Below are positions 1-13,784 of a stretch of 64,000 nt of DNA, one piece after another (position 1 is the first letter of the stretch; every line of letters begins with the position of its first letter). The translations under genes and the position numbers were made by a program. The stretch lies in NCBI RefSeq assembly GCF_016086655.4, contig NC_052135.2:25138363-25202362 (forward strand), read 5' to 3'. The DNA is from Lepeophtheirus salmonis (Eukaryota; Arthropoda; Copepoda; Siphonostomatoida; Caligidae). The notes beneath the pieces were generated by a model that did not search any database, was not told the origin of the DNA, and saw only the letters and a program-made list of their open reading frames with translations.

Positions 1-769
1 AAATTTATCATAATATTATCAAAACCCTCCACATTTTGCTTCAGTTTTTTTATTTCAAAATTTTTTGGTTTATTGCATTCTTCTGATATTAAAGACAGTA
101 CAAATTATGGTATATTAATTATTATATATTTAAAACAAATTATTTCGAGAAAATACCATAAATATATTTTTATTATGATTTAGTGTTAATAATTTATGCT
201 TGATCTTTGATAAGTTACAGGCGGTGAAGTGTTGTTAATAAATGTTTTTGATTACAAAAACTTTTTTGGAATCATACCTAATTGTATTATCAAGTTCATT
301 GAATAGTAATTTATTACAAAATATTAGAGATGTTGCTGAATATTATTTTAAAACTTCCGAATAAGTACGTAAACATTATAGTTATTACTCATATGATCAT
401 ATGAAAAATTGAAGAATTTTTAAAATCATGCCTGAAATTCTATATACAATATGAGCTTAAACAATTTTTACGCCCAAGGAGACTATTGCTATAAACGTTA
501 AAATAAAGGGATCGGTGATCCTGATCAGGTTTACGTTATTCCTCAATACGTTATTCTCAGACAATTTGTTGAAAATAAAAATATTTTAATAAATATTTTG
601 ATTCATATAAACAAATTATTACTATATTTTATATTATACCTTACGAGTAAAGTCTTTGTAAAATACGAACACACATTGAGGTGAATTTTATTAAATATTG
701 TAAGAAATTAAACATTCTATTCTATTAATAATAAATTGTGAAAATTCTTAATATTTATTTGTAGAGTTA

Positions 770-1155
770 TCATTCAGAATATATTTCAGTGTTATTTAAA
801 AATTGGATCTTGTATAAAAATGACTCAAATGTCAATAAAATTAAAACTAATTTTTGTTTAAGAAATACAAAATGACATTTGACCCTATTAACACTTTAGG
901 TTATTTATAAATGTATTATCTATGCACATTAAAAGTTTTAAGACTTTCAAGCATATTTTGGGATATGAGTGTTGTAAAATTTTAAATTTGCTATTATATT
1001 TAAAAAGTTTTATTTGATACCATAAAGATTTCTTCCCCTCTTATTAGATAGAAATTCAAATAAAAACAAGCAAAAAAGAGATAGGATTTATTGAGCCAAA
1101 TCTCAATCATGTGAATTTTATCCTTCGAATAATAACACCAAACAATAGGTTTTTG
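770..1155 (+). repeat. dispersed repeat, copy 1 of 2
   Basis: This stretch aligns by eye, in the same orientation, with 56660-56985. Shared landmarks in order are GTTATTTAAAAATTGGATC, a CCTATTAACA/CCTATCAACA block, TGTGAAATTTTAAATTTG, CATAAAGATTT and a final CCTTCGAATAA. Identity is moderate with several indels. No coding potential, terminal repeats or target duplication are evident, so the class is unknown. Confidence 0.6.
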
Positions 1156-1860
1156 AAAAAAAGGGAAACATTGTGAAGTTTTAAGCCCCTAATGCTATTG
1201 AAATCCTTTCACTACTTAGTTTTGACCTTTTGTAGTTTTGCCTCACTTTCCTGTCCCAATCCCCAAATAAAAGGGCCGAGAAAATAAAAATCAGAAAAAA
1301 AAATTAACTATCAAAATATTAATTATGGAGACTTACACTTACAAAGTGGAGTAAGGAAAGGCCGGTAAAAAATTAATTGAATTGAATTTGAGTCAATTTA
1401 AATACTTTCTAAAAAGAACAACTGAAGAAATAGTATTCAATAGCTCATCCTCCACTCAAGAGGGAAAATATCCCTAGACTTTAACTGCATCTTAATAACT
1501 AACGATATTTATGTTTTAATGTTTTTATTATTTCATTTCATTTTCTACAAATTAAATTTTTCTAATCTTTTTTTCAAGTTATATTGTGTATTTAACTACA
1601 TTAAATGAATGGATATATAAAAAAATCCTACAAATTTGTAAGGAAATCGGAATCATAAATGATAACGTTAAAAATATTATATGAACCTTACAATCAAGGA
1701 ACATCTCACAATAAGCATTTGTGCCTAAATAACTTAAATTTTTCGATAGATTTATGCTTTTTCTATCTTGCCTGCAATTCAAACTTTCAAAAATGGAACT
1801 TGGTTTATTTGCTATAGAAGGAGAAACATATTTAATTTTTGTAAAATACATATTCAAGAG

Positions 1861-2040
1861 AAGCATTTTTCTTTAAAACTTGTAGCTTTTCCAGTATTTT
1901 GGAATAGGAACAGTTTCCCTTTCAAAAGATACTAATTTTATATTTACTTTCGTTTAAGCTGTATTTTTCAAGCTCTGTAAAGAAGCTGACAGCTTCGGCT
2001 TGGCTTGTTTACATCCCTACATACCACTCAGATTGTAGCT
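1861..2040 (+). repeat. weak dispersed repeat, copy 1 of 2
   Basis: Related in the same orientation to 21056-21240. The core CTTTTCCAGTATTTTGGA is shared, followed by a GAACAGTTT block and a CTTGTTTACAT/CTTGTTTACATTG end. Divergence is high and the class cannot be assigned. Confidence 0.4.
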
Positions 2041-3032
2041 GTTTGAGTTTTTTTTTTTTTTTTTTTAAGGTTTAAAACATTTGTTACAATTGACTATATT
2101 GGTAGGGTAGTTCTGGTAAACGTTGATATTATGAATAAATATTTGTTGGAAAAATAGTATTGATCTGTATAATTGAAACAAAACATAATTTAACCAAAAT
2201 TTCCAAGCATTCCAATAAGTGAGACTATTGAAAAAAATTAGCAACTTTTTCCATTTTATTATTCTTGGGCCTAAAATAAATAAATACCTTGACGTTTTCG
2301 AGTCAAGTAACATTGAATAAATTATATGATGATAATGATTTCGAGCTGTATATATACATATTTTTTTTTTGCATTAAAGGCATACGATGTTGTTGTGTGA
2401 AAGGTTAACTAATTAACCAAACAACCATAAATATATATATTTTGTTCTTCCAATTTACAAGTATATGAAGTAGATTATTCATATATTTATTTTTTATTAA
2501 TAACATTGTCTGATGTCACTTTTTGTATAACAGATCACGTCATTTTAACCTTGTTTGTCAGTTTCTCTTGACAGTGTTCAACTTTTTCTTCCCTTCCCAG
2601 AATTTTATCGTATAAATTCAGTTAAAAAGATGAATTTATGGAGAATGTATGGTTACTTGTTATGTATAGAGTATTATATTCGACATTCTAAGTAGACAAA
2701 AAAAGTTTTGTCACTTCTACAAATACCAATACCTTGAATAAATAATGATCACGTGTTCTTTGCTTCACTACTTTGTTTTACATCTTACGTTTTTAAATGG
2801 TCCAATTTGGTTGTTTTTAACATTATTAGTAGTAACTGTGAAATCTTTTTATTCAATAATCACTCATAAACTCTAAAAATATATCGTAACATTCCACATT
2901 TTAAATATTAATATTTTATTCATTTTCTTGTATATTTCTTTACTAATTAAAAAGTTTAATATTTTATACGAACAAAAATAGATTCTGAATATAACATTTC
3001 ATTGACTTCATATATTTCATATATTTATATAT

Positions 3033-3478
3033 ATCATTATTGAAGAAGAAGCCATCTTGGGGGCTTAAAGTTGATATTTATTATATAATATGGACAAATT
3101 TCCAAGTTCATACAATGGTTTTAAGAAAAAATAAAATCTTAACAGCTGCATTGAATACTACTTAATGTCAATAATAAACACTGATGTTCTGAAAATCCCA
3201 ATAAATTCTTTAATTTGTACAATTTTTTTATTGATTGGGGCAAGAAAAGTAGGATAATTATAGAAAAATATTTTATTATTTTTATTGTAATAGTTATTTT
3301 TATCAACAACATGGAAATAAGATTGTGTAATCATGTAATAGCATATTTTTAATTCCTTTTAGGATCAGATATATAATTCAACTAGGCTATAGAGAAATAT
3401 ATTTTTGATAGAATGTAATTTTTAAGTCATTTTTTTATTTCCATTAGTTCACTGTTTTCTTTGTTATAAAACTTAATT
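3033..3478 (+). repeat. partial copy of the 714-bp TIR element family
   Basis: Diverged, end-truncated relative of the elements at 45227-45940 and 46538-47163. Shared blocks include CATCTTGGGGGCT, ATGGACAAATTTCCAA, AAAAGTAGGATAATTA, TCAGATATATAAT and ATATATTTTTGA. It lacks both terminal inverted repeats. It also lacks the 132-bp insert found in the 45-kb copy and so serves as an empty-site comparison. Confidence 0.6.
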
Positions 3479-6400
3479 GATTAGATTATGGCATCCTATC
3501 AAAACATTACAATTATAAATAAATATATGTATTCTAGATTAGAGTACTTTCTATACCTTGATAGCCAAAAAATCTTACGTTCCTCTATTTTATGTGTCTA
3601 CTTAAAAGAAAACCTTTCAAAGTTCAAAAAATGTTCATTACTATATAAAAGTTTTGAAATAATTATTTACCCATACAACGAGTGCACATAGCTCCACTTG
3701 GCATACTTAGGCCCGGTTGCACCAGTTTTAATTAAATCTAAACTAGGAACTTATGGAGTAACTACATTTAAGCTGACTTAAATTTAAGTCCATCTTCAAT
3801 TTAAGTAGATTTAATGAAACTATGCCTTAATGTTTTAAATAAATAATTTAGAAAAAGCTTTATAGTCATAACTTTTTGTAAGAGCATTATATTTCTTACC
3901 AACAAACATTATTATAGATTACATTTTCAACATAGATAAATATATCATATATATATTGTAAAAAAAGAAATAACGAATAAAGTAGATATGAAAGTTGAGT
4001 GAACTTTATCACTGCTTTCTGGTTTTTTCTTAATATCTATTATAAAATTATTATATATAAGTAGTATGGTAGTACAATACTTTTCCAAAAAAAGGAATTT
4101 TAATTTGCAAATTTGTTACCTTTATTATAACTCACAACCTTTCCCACAAAATAGCATAAAAAATACCTCAAAATTAGCTGATAGTTAACCAATTCTTTTG
4201 AAATATAGAATAAATATTCAGTAATTGTTGTTAATTTTTCTCAGCGGCTTAACAAGAGAAAATTCGAATTGAACCTATCAACGTTCAGAACACTGATAGT
4301 GGGAAAGAAAAAGAAAAATTGACTGCTCTCAATAGAATAAAAATAAAAATTTTGAGGAAGTCAGCTAACACCGTTATATAATTTCAGAACTTATTAATTT
4401 CAAATGTTTCTCTGCAAAACATTAAAAGTAAGTCATTGTAAATTTGACAATGATTTGTTGATGAAGTTCTTATAAATTTGTATAACAATTTCTACAATAT
4501 ATATATATAATGTATACTCAATTAAAGAGGACTGTAGTTGGTTGTCACACTTTATATTTATAGAGTGTGAGTCTTAAGGTTTAACGTTATTTTCTTCGTA
4601 AAAGCTCGAGTTATTATTATAATAATCCATTTTTTAACTGATATAAAATTATATCATTGAAAAGGACTTGTTAAAAGTTTGAATTTTAATATATATTTGT
4701 GATACAAATTTGAATAGTGAACTCAAATAAGCAACATAGAAAAGTAATTGGTTATATTATTCCAAATATGCTAAAATGTAGCATGGCAATACGAAAGCAA
4801 GCTAGAATAATTTTTATCTAAATTAAAACCGGATTCTATTACTATTACTATGGATGTAATAGTAAATATCTAAATACTCGTGGGTGTAAGTAAAATACAA
4901 AACGACAGGGTAGGGCAGTAAAACGTCGACTGTTATCTAATGTACATTTTCTCATTACTATGAAAAGGTTTAGTGATTATTTTTTGATATTCTTGTTTCA
5001 ACAAAAAAAAAAAAAAGTTTTGCAAAAACCTTGTTTACATGTTTTGTGATCATTATTTTTTTGTCCATTATTGAAAGTATAAAATTATTGATGTATTTCT
5101 AAATCGATCTGACGGGTTCACGTTTTTCCCCTACCTTATATATGAGTTTATCACGAATTTGCAATGAGTTTCTTCGGGGTTTTGGAGAATCTTTGATTTA
5201 AAAGTTCTGAATTTTTAACCATATTCATATGTTTGAGCCAAACATTTGAGATTATGAATACTAGATAATACATATATAAGTTAATTTTCTTTTTTAAATT
5301 TGCATACTAATTTCAAGAATGCTCATAGACCTCTTCAATTTTTTTTTTTTTTTTTCAAACCTTTAATTTCGACTTTTTCCCGTTCTCTGAGGCCTATAGA
5401 ACGAGAAAAAGTCGAATATTAAAAGGTTTGAAAAATAAATTAAAATTTGAACAGGTTTAATATGCTTATATTGGATATCCGATAATTCAATCCAGGGAAA
5501 ATGAAATTTTTATTATATTATACATTTTACAAGTTTTGTTTAAAAAATAAAAACCTCAGCTTTTCAAATATTTTTACGTTAACTGAGCTTATTTCAAGAG
5601 TAAATAAATAGGTTGTAATTTTTTAAAACTAAGTTATAGAATGCCTAATTCAGTTACAATATTGATTTGAATCTATTTCTTTTAAGCAAAAATGTATCGA
5701 GGTTAAGTGCTTAAACTATATTAAAATTGGATAATAAATGACTATTCAAAAACTTAAATTTAATTATTTACTTGTCATGCAAATTTGAATATTTAATTCA
5801 ATAAGTAACACCGAGACGTAATTGGTGACATTAGTGCAATGCACTACTAGCGTTTGATACACACAGTTGATAAATGAACACATAGATAAAAATGAAACTG
5901 AAAACAAAGACAAAATTACCTTGATATCTGTAAATGAGATTTAAATTTTTAGAAAACTATATATGTACGTACTTTATTTTCTTCTAATCCCCTTAACACT
6001 TACATGATTATAAAAAATACATAAAATATATACAAAAAAAATTAGTAATTCTTAGTAAAAAGATCTTAAACACATTTATAAATAAATATACAGATTAATG
6101 AGTTTTAGATATAAAAAACAGCTTAAGATAAATATAAGAATACCTAATTTCTTGTGTATGTATGTGAATGAAAAAATTATTGAGTATTACTTAAAATGAC
6201 GAAACTACACACAGACACTCTTACCAAAGTCACATAAATTAGGTTTTTTTTAAACTTGAGGATGTATCCGAGATTGCTCGAAGTTACTTGATAGAATATA
6301 ACACAAAGTTTTTCATCGAATTTGTCCTCCCTACATTCAATTTGAAAAATTTCACTTTCTTTATATCTATGAATAATTGTACCCAAATTTAAATTATTTC

Positions 6401-9400
6401 AAATAAAGTTAAACAGTTCTTTCGGTTTTTAAAGTATTTCAGGTTCAACAAAAATTTTGTTATCTTTATTTCTGTTAAGATATAGGTTTAGTTGAGTAGT
6501 TTGTAATGAAAAAAAAAGGATGAATAAAAATCAGTAGCGTGTTATTTGATTTTTGGCCAGTATATGAATTACTGTTACTTTCAACATTAAAAATAGCATT
6601 ATTGTAGGAAAAATATTATATACTATTCAGCTATAATATAAACCCAGACTATTTTATGGATTTTTTAATTTTTGGAATAATCTTATTCTTCTTTTTAATA
6701 TAATGCACTGAAAATCACACTTGCTTGTTGATACATTGTTATTTTCTCATATCAAGTAGTCACAGAAGTCTAACCCAATTGTAATTTCATCATTAATTTC
6801 AAGGACAAGTTTCCGAATCGGAAGAAAACGTAATAACATAGTCACACTGGAGCTATTATAGGTACTAATTAGACAGTGACGTCCTCCTCAATTTATCTTG
6901 GGTATCTATGAACTATAAACCATAGAGAAATAAATATATAGAGACGACAAGTTATTTTTGATGGTAGTTTGATATTATGAGGCAGACATATTTTTGAATA
7001 TAAAGTTCGTTTAAAAGAATTCATCTACTATAAAAAGAGATTTGATAAAATGTCCTTGGCTTGAAGAACAAATTTTGACAATTCAATATTAACCTTCTGC
7101 ACGGGTTTGTTTTACATTAGTTGAGTTAATTGAATTGATAAAATAATTTGCCAAAAAAATATCCAAAGAAAGAAAAAAATTAACCCTCTATCGGCATAGT
7201 TAAATTGTTAATACTGTGACTGTCTTTTCTTTTTCATCTCTTATCTTTCTCAATACTTTTGTACCATATCTCTATTTATTAACAGCTGAAATTTAGATCA
7301 AATTATTTACCAACTTGTCGACTCTATATATTCCTTTATCTATGGTATAAGCATTCAATGTTTATAGAATAATAAAAACTTAAACTACTCATTAATAAAG
7401 AATAATGACAAAAAATATTGTACATGAAAGAAACGGATGATTCAGTGAAAATGTTGCCAGTAAGATGGTTATATAACATTTTGAAAAAATTTCAAGAACT
7501 GATAACAGGGGCGGAACAAGGTCGATTTATGTCCCGTATAAAGAATCAATATATATGTAGAGTTAACCTTATTCTAAAAATATTCATTTATTGGTATCCA
7601 TGTATGGTAGGGTGGCCCTTAATCCTCAAAGTTTTAGTTTTATTTGTCTCATCCTTTAATTTTGTTCCCTTTTAAATAAAACTTTGAATGCTTTTGATTT
7701 TCATCCATATCTAACTGCCCTTCCTTTTAATTTTTTGCCCTAGATTGAAAAATTAGACGAATTTTTTTTCTATACCTCCAAGTTTTCTAATAACATAAAG
7801 TTATATACAATACGAACTTTATCAGTAAGTATTAATAAATTATATGCCTGTTTTATTAGTTTTTGTAGTTTCAATATCTAATCCTTTTTATATTATTTAA
7901 TATTTATTGAAGTACAAAACGCACCATTATTAAATGCACTCTTCTCTTCTTGGTTAGATCAAAATTGATTGTATTCATGAATCAGCTATAAAATATTTTT
8001 TTAAATAAAATAAATTCAATAATTATAAGAAAATGGTAGCCCCTATGTGATGGCCCTACAATATTTGACCCACTAGCTACTATCTATGTAGTTAATTGAA
8101 GAAAATTAAGAATCTCCATCCCCTTTTCCGTTGCCTCTAAGATGTTTGATCAGTGTACTCAGAAGCTTAGTATCAAATGAATAATGATCTTAGTGTTAAC
8201 AGTAAAAATTCTAAAATATTGCTCTGTAAATGTATGCGGAAAATTCCAGATATAATTTACTCATTTAAAATTTGATGAAACTTTTCAGAAACTTTGTAGA
8301 ATTTATTTACACCTTTGCAACTCTAGTCTATGTACAATCTACATGGCCCTCAACACAAATGTCAAGCTATAATAACAAATTATCGTCATTTCCTAAATAC
8401 AAGTTATTCTTAATAACCCTTTTTAGGCACACAAATTGTACTTAAAGCTCCCAAAATTGATTGTCACAATGAAAGAATGATAAATTGATTAATTACATTA
8501 GAAATACCATATGGCAATACAAAGCCTAAAATTGACTCAAGTATGTCTGTAAACCATTGGGTGTATGTATACATTAAGTTGAAAAGTTTAACTTTATTTG
8601 TAAAAAATTGTTTTTATGTTGAGACACTGTATATTCTCGCTAATAATACTTGTAGTTATTGAACGGTTAACTCACATAATAAGATTATTCTTAACATATG
8701 ATTGAGTTAAATCATTTAAATATGAAATATGTTAAAAAGGTACAGGTAGCAATATCAAAATAAGAAATCCATAAGGAATTACAAAAATGAGTCAAACATA
8801 TATTGGTATGAATTAATTACAGCTCAAATTGATTCGAGGTAACACTAAAAATTGAAATATGAAGAAATAATCTTTCTTTTTTTTCAATAAGTATTTCAGA
8901 TATATCTGCAAAAATTATTAAAATGAAATATATTCTTTATATTCAAATATATCATACAAAGTTAAGTTCAAGAGAGTGATGTATGTGATAATTAATTAAG
9001 AACGATGGAAGATGATTAACTTAAGAAATATGCACTAAAGTGTGTTGCAATTTTTTAGTCAATTATTTTTATATTTTCATAGATTAATCTGTTTGTTTTG
9101 TCATAGAATTCTACAGTTTTATTTACTAATATGTAAAAAAATATATATTTCAAAAATAATATTTATGTCTTTCAACATTAAAAAATTGCAATTTTTTTTT
9201 TTTTTTTTTTTTGGGTCACAAATTCCAAATAATTCCCCAAAATCGAAGTGGATAGTATATTGGCTTAAAAATTACCGGGTTTTTAAAAACTTAACATAAA
9301 TGTGTTTGGCATTTTGATACTTCTGAGAGTGCAAGCAGAAAGTAGGGGCGATACATATTAAGACCCATGTTAACATCAGCTGGCTGTTAAATAATCGGGG

Positions 9401-10430
9401 AATAAAATGTGTTACTGTATGACAGAGAGGAGAAACCTCAACGTTTATGGCAGCATTAGTGCAGTGAAAATAAAGTAAACCTTAGGTATTGAAACATACC
9501 TATAAATTATTGTTTTATTATATATTTATCAATACAAAAAATACACCAAAAGTAGATGATAATTAATTATTCAGTGACAGAAATTAACATTCCAACGATC
9601 TATTAAACAATGAGCAAAAAAGATAAAATAGCACACGTACAATCATGTATTATCATAAAACTGTTACTTTTCTCTACGTTTTTCCCAGCTCTATGCATAT
9701 AATACATAAAAGAAATTGTATTTACAAAAAGTATATCAATGATATTAAATAAAACATTAACGAAACATTGAGGTATGATGCATGATTTCAATGAAATGTT
9801 TTTCTTGATATTAAAAATTATTTTTCTTGGTCCTAACATGTCACACAATCAATATGAAGATTTAATTAGACTCACAACACACAAAAAATGAATAGAATTT
9901 TATTGATTAATGCTATACATATATATTTGAGCAATAAATATCAAAAGCTATTAAGCTAAATACACTCTATTTTATTGATCTACCATTTAGATTATAATTA
10001 TTAGATCCAAGAACTATTTATTGAATTGGAAATTTACATTGAAAAAGACTATTCTCAATTCAACAAAACCTATAAAACTGAACATGCACTGCACTCTCTT
10101 TTTCGTTCTTTTTTTTTTTTTTTTTTTTTCTTGACCAAGTAGGGGGCGGGGGGCGATTTTTTATATATTTGTAGAATTGATAAAAGAGAGATAAAGGGAT
10201 AAAGGAATTTAGTGACTGGTAATGAAACCCCTGTTTAGAGTTGAAAATAAATATGTAGTCATTTGTATATTATCGTCAATATTTCAAATAAACGGACATA
10301 AGCAGGCTTATCAGAAAGGACACTGGGCTAATCAAACTAACAAACCTTTAGTGCTTTTTTAGCAAAAAAAAAACAATTAAGTTTACCGATTCATAATAAA
10401 ATAAATATTAATTTTATTAATAAAAATATC
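3479..10430. other. AT-rich intergenic stretch, no gene seen
   Basis: No exon-like or family-recognisable translation was found on either strand in this 7-kb stretch. It holds a strong inverted repeat (5351-5435), T runs at 5339-5355 and 9192-9212, and two loosely similar segments around 4680-4770 and 5740-5830. A 21-T run lies near 10109-10129, followed by a short G-rich tract at 10141-10155. Confidence 0.6.
5351..5435. repeat. strong inverted repeat (hairpin)
   Basis: The left arm 5351-5386 and right arm 5398-5435 are near-perfect reverse complements. The core on the left is CGACTTTTTCCCGTTCT and on the right AGAACGAGAAAAAGTCG. An 11-nt loop lies at 5387-5397. The arms differ by one substitution and a short indel. 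This may be a small foldback or MITE; no coding potential is seen. Confidence 0.85.
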
Positions 10431-10582
10431 ATTTTCTCCCCTCAAAATCATATAACAGGGTCCAACAACAACAAGTGTCCTAATTCGACATACCATATGT
10501 CTCGCTCCCGCCTTGTCCTTGTGCTCCTACTCAAATCATATACTTTCTCAACGCATATTTACATATAATTCTTATTTATATT

Positions 10583-10830
10583 TTGAATGTTGATCCTCAT
10601 ACATTATATCACATCATCTTCTTCTTAGTTCGATCTTACTCGAATTCTCTTCTACTTTCTTACTCTGAGGTTATCTTCATCTTATTTTCTTCCACATATT
10701 CCATTTCTCCTCCCTTCGTCAGTCTCAAGAAATCCCTTTCATTATTATTAAAGCGGATTTTCTCCTTCTCCCTTTGCTCCTCCATTCTCCTCAAACTCTC
10801 TCTTTGTTCTTTTTCGACACCTTAATTTGA
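10583..10830 (-). pseudogene. charged, coiled-coil-like open frame, possibly gag-derived
   Basis: Read on the minus strand, this stretch encodes a run very rich in Glu, Arg and Lys (for example KEQRESLRRMEEQREKEK), unlike the Phe/Ile/Asn-rich chance frames around it. It lies just downstream, in minus-strand sense, of the gypsy RNase H remnant at 10900-11600. Such charged helices occur in the N-terminal part of arthropod gypsy Gag proteins. No start, stop or domain boundary can be defined, so the identity is a guess. Confidence 0.3.
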
Positions 10831-10899
10831 ACTGTACAATCCCTGAAAAACTTAAACGTGTTTCTCTTTTGGAAGTGCCAGCCTATGATTATATCACAC

Positions 10900-13390
10900 A
10901 AGACCATTTTCAGTATTTAAATCATTGAATATCTTGGAAAATGGTTGTACTGAATCGTTTGTACAATTGTCTTTAACTGCATGGACTAAATCTTTATATG
11001 TTTGATCTTTAATTGCCTATTTTCTAATATATTCTATTAATGAATCCACGAATTGTTATTTATCTTCTAAATGAGTGGTTATGACAACAGCAACTCTAAT
11101 AACTTGTCTTCTATGATATTCAACATCTTTATCCAACTATTCATCTTTCTAGGAATGAAACACCGGTGATCTCGATAATGCATCTGGTACTTCATGATAT
11201 TTCCCCTTTATCCATTTTGTTTCAAATTGATATTTTTAATTTAAATCTAATTAGTGTAGTATTATCTAGCTTATATATGGCGTAATTATTAAGAATATGA
11301 ACAAGTGGTTTATGATCCATAATTACATTAAATGTACGTAAATCTGTTAGATATAAATGACATTTCTTTATAGATTATCCTACACTCGAACATTCCACTT
11401 CTATCATGGAGTATATTGATTCAGCAATTGATAAACATCGTGAACCATATTGTTTTAATTTCCATTCTTCTTTGTGCTTCTAAAGTAACACATATCACAA
11501 TTCATTTATTATCGTGGTATTATTGGTGGTGAAGTTAAAACTTTTTTAACTTCTTTCATTGCCAAATAATTATTTTGGTCCACACATACTTTTCTTTTGA
11601 CAATAAAAGCTCTCTTAGTGGACCTACAACTTCACCAATTCTTTCTGAGAACTGTCCCAATTGATTCACTAATGGTATGTTTCTTGCAGTATGAATTGCG
11701 TATGACTTACTTCATTGGTTGCCCCATCCATAATTTTCGATTGTTCCTTATCACAGAGTTCATCTCTAAATTTTTCTATCCATTCTTTTTTTTAAATCTC
11801 TATCTCTTCATTCTTCACAGATTGCACCACAATTACACCCATTTGTTTTGGAAAATCCTATGATATGATTCACAGTCATCTACAGACTCGTCTAAAGAAA
11901 AATAATTCAGATATATTTCGAGATATAATTACATTTTCTTCACTCTCTACTGAATTTAACGCTAAAGTAATTTTTAACTTTCCAATAATTTCTCATTGCG
12001 ATCCATCAACACCTGACATCTTCTCTTCCTCGTACATTTTCACCATTTTCTTATTTTATCATCTTAACAAACGTTATTCTTGCTACAGTAACTTCTGTTT
12101 CAGTATTGGGAACTGCTTTAATTTTACCAACTATCTTTTTTTCACTTATTACATACAGTACCCTTTGATTATAATTATCTTACTTATTCCCATTTATTCT
12201 AATTTAAGCGATCATATCATATATTTTGACTTGCAACCTCTTTGATAATGTCTTATTCTTCTACATCGATTACACTTATTTCCTTATGCCGGATATTTTC
12301 CTACTTTCCCACGTACGCAACCTTTCTTTCATCCATGAAGACGAAAAAAAAGACCCGAAACTATCTATTAATTAGCCAAATAAGTTAATCACACCAACTG
12401 TTATTTATCGCTAAAATACATCCAGACAATCAATGTTATATTATTTCTTCATCATTTTTAAAATAAATTACATATTATTAAAATCTAATTAGTATTTTAT
12501 TTGATACTGTATTATAATATTGCTTAGTAATATTCTATTAAAAGAGTATTTATTCATTGTTATTTCTATATGATAGCCAAAATTTATTCATATAATTAAT
12601 AAAATGACAAGTGTACATATATTATAAACAACAAGGGATCAATAAGAAAATATTCCTGTTCTTTTGGAAACGGGGCGTCAATGTGGAATAACTTATTCAA
12701 CTGTGTATTTATCAAAAAGAATACATTATTAAATAGCCATGGCGTATCAAATTTGACTTCCATGCATCAAACGTCATCTCACGTAACCCAGCGTTTTTAG
12801 CTTGACAACATAATGAAACGTAAAATGAATTAAATTTTTCATCTTCATTTTGTTTTTGTTCCACTAATTTTATTCGTTTTAATGCCATATTTGTTTATTT
12901 TCTTAGGTAAATTTCTATAAATATTATAATTTCTATTATAAAATTTTCATTTTCAATGTTGATTTAATTCAACATTTCCAGACTAAATAATGATTTAAAA
13001 ATTGTTTTATTTTTCTTATTTTCTCTTTGGCATTCATCCCCGTCACCATTACGTAATTGTTCCAGAGTGCCCTCCCATTGATGAATTCTTTGAACTCCAT
13101 ATCTTCTTCGTTCCGAAGTGCTGGGTTTATGGGAAATCTTACTTTTTGGACACTTTTTCATGGCCTCCTTCAGTGACCTTCTTCTCATCATCTTTATTTG
13201 CCTTTTGATAAAGGAAGCCTTCTCAGTTTTCATCTAGAACATGTTTTTGTTCCTTAATCATCATCTTCATTATTGATATTGCAGAATTTCTCAAAGTTTC
13301 TTGGTTACTTTAATTCTTTGTGATTTCCCCTTATTATGTTTCGATCATCATCAACAAATTTATTTCAAGTACTAAGAACCGACTAATTTC
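10900..13390 (-). mobile_element. decayed gypsy-type (Ty3) LTR retrotransposon, gag to RNase H
   Basis: On the minus strand, domains appear in the expected order with many stops and frameshifts. Gag-like sequence lies at about 13380-12720, including KFNSFYVSLCCQAKNAG at about 12850-12760. A CX2CX4HX4C zinc knuckle (CNRCRRIRHYQRGC) is at about 12275-12233. A protease active-site relic lies near 12122-12077, with NTETEVTVA where the family has a DTGAEVTV-like motif. An RT thumb-like region (NQLGQFSERIGEV) is at about 11665-11585. The RNase H DHKPL motif is near 11320 and its C-terminal PDALSRSPV at about 11200-11153. The RT fingers and palm are missing: sequence resembling the protease-RT linker is followed almost at once by the thumb. 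No LTR pair was recognised. Non-functional. Confidence 0.8.
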
Positions 13391-13649
13391 TTTATTTCAC
13401 GTATTAACACATACGAGGGTCGTTTGAAAAGTCCTTGCAAAGTCTAAGAGAGACTCGATACTTGTGCGTATCGAGGTTATGATTAGTTAGTAGCATCTCC
13501 TGGAAGAACAAACACCAGCTTTCAGCCAGATCAGTCTATTTTTTTCTGCTTGGCTGTTTGATCGGAGAGGCTATGACGAATATCTTTTGGATTCACAACC
13601 AATAATCCTCATCGACTAAAAACTATTACAAGTGCATATTATTTATAAT

Positions 13650-13784
13650 TATGGGACTTTTTGAAACCCGAGCTGCGAGAAAAACCCCCACGATTGGCCT
13701 ACAAAAAAGTCACTTTCCATCACGACAATGCTCATACCGCAGCAGTTGTGGTCCCAAAATTAATGGAAATAGATTTCAAACTAC
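13650..13784 (+). pseudogene. mariner transposase fragment (catalytic part)
   Basis: The plus-strand frame reads through REKPPRL, then VTFHHDNAHTAAVVVPKL. This matches the mariner region around the second catalytic Asp (consensus HxDNAxxH), here HHDNAHT. Family-like sequence stops after DFKLQ at about 13784. Beyond that point the DNA is the N-terminal half of a mariner on the opposite strand. Fragment only; no initiation context. Confidence 0.8.

Larger units (their letters stand above)
1..3033. other. AT-rich intergenic stretch, no gene seen
   Basis: No coding signal is visible: open frames are short, low-complexity and rich in Phe, Ile, Asn and Lys, as expected by chance at this base composition. 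It contains one copy of a dispersed repeat (770-1155), a second weak dispersed repeat (1861-2040) and a 19-T run at 2048-2066. Confidence 0.7.

Noticed and set aside
285..296. Acidic NDADQSDLPIEDS loop in the XKR protein (residue numbers) as a caspase site
   Set aside because: The known XKR8/CED-8 sites are terminal, and this internal loop has no clear DEVD-type motif, so no claim is made.
7418..7675. 85-codon open frame with reasonable amino-acid mix
   Set aside because: No homology I recognise, no splice-site support, and isolated in repeat-free AT-rich DNA.
11597..12245. Two adjacent plus-strand open frames of 88 and 126 codons rich in Phe, Ile, Ser
   Set aside because: They are antisense to the gypsy protease/RT remnant, which gives recognisable motifs on the minus strand.
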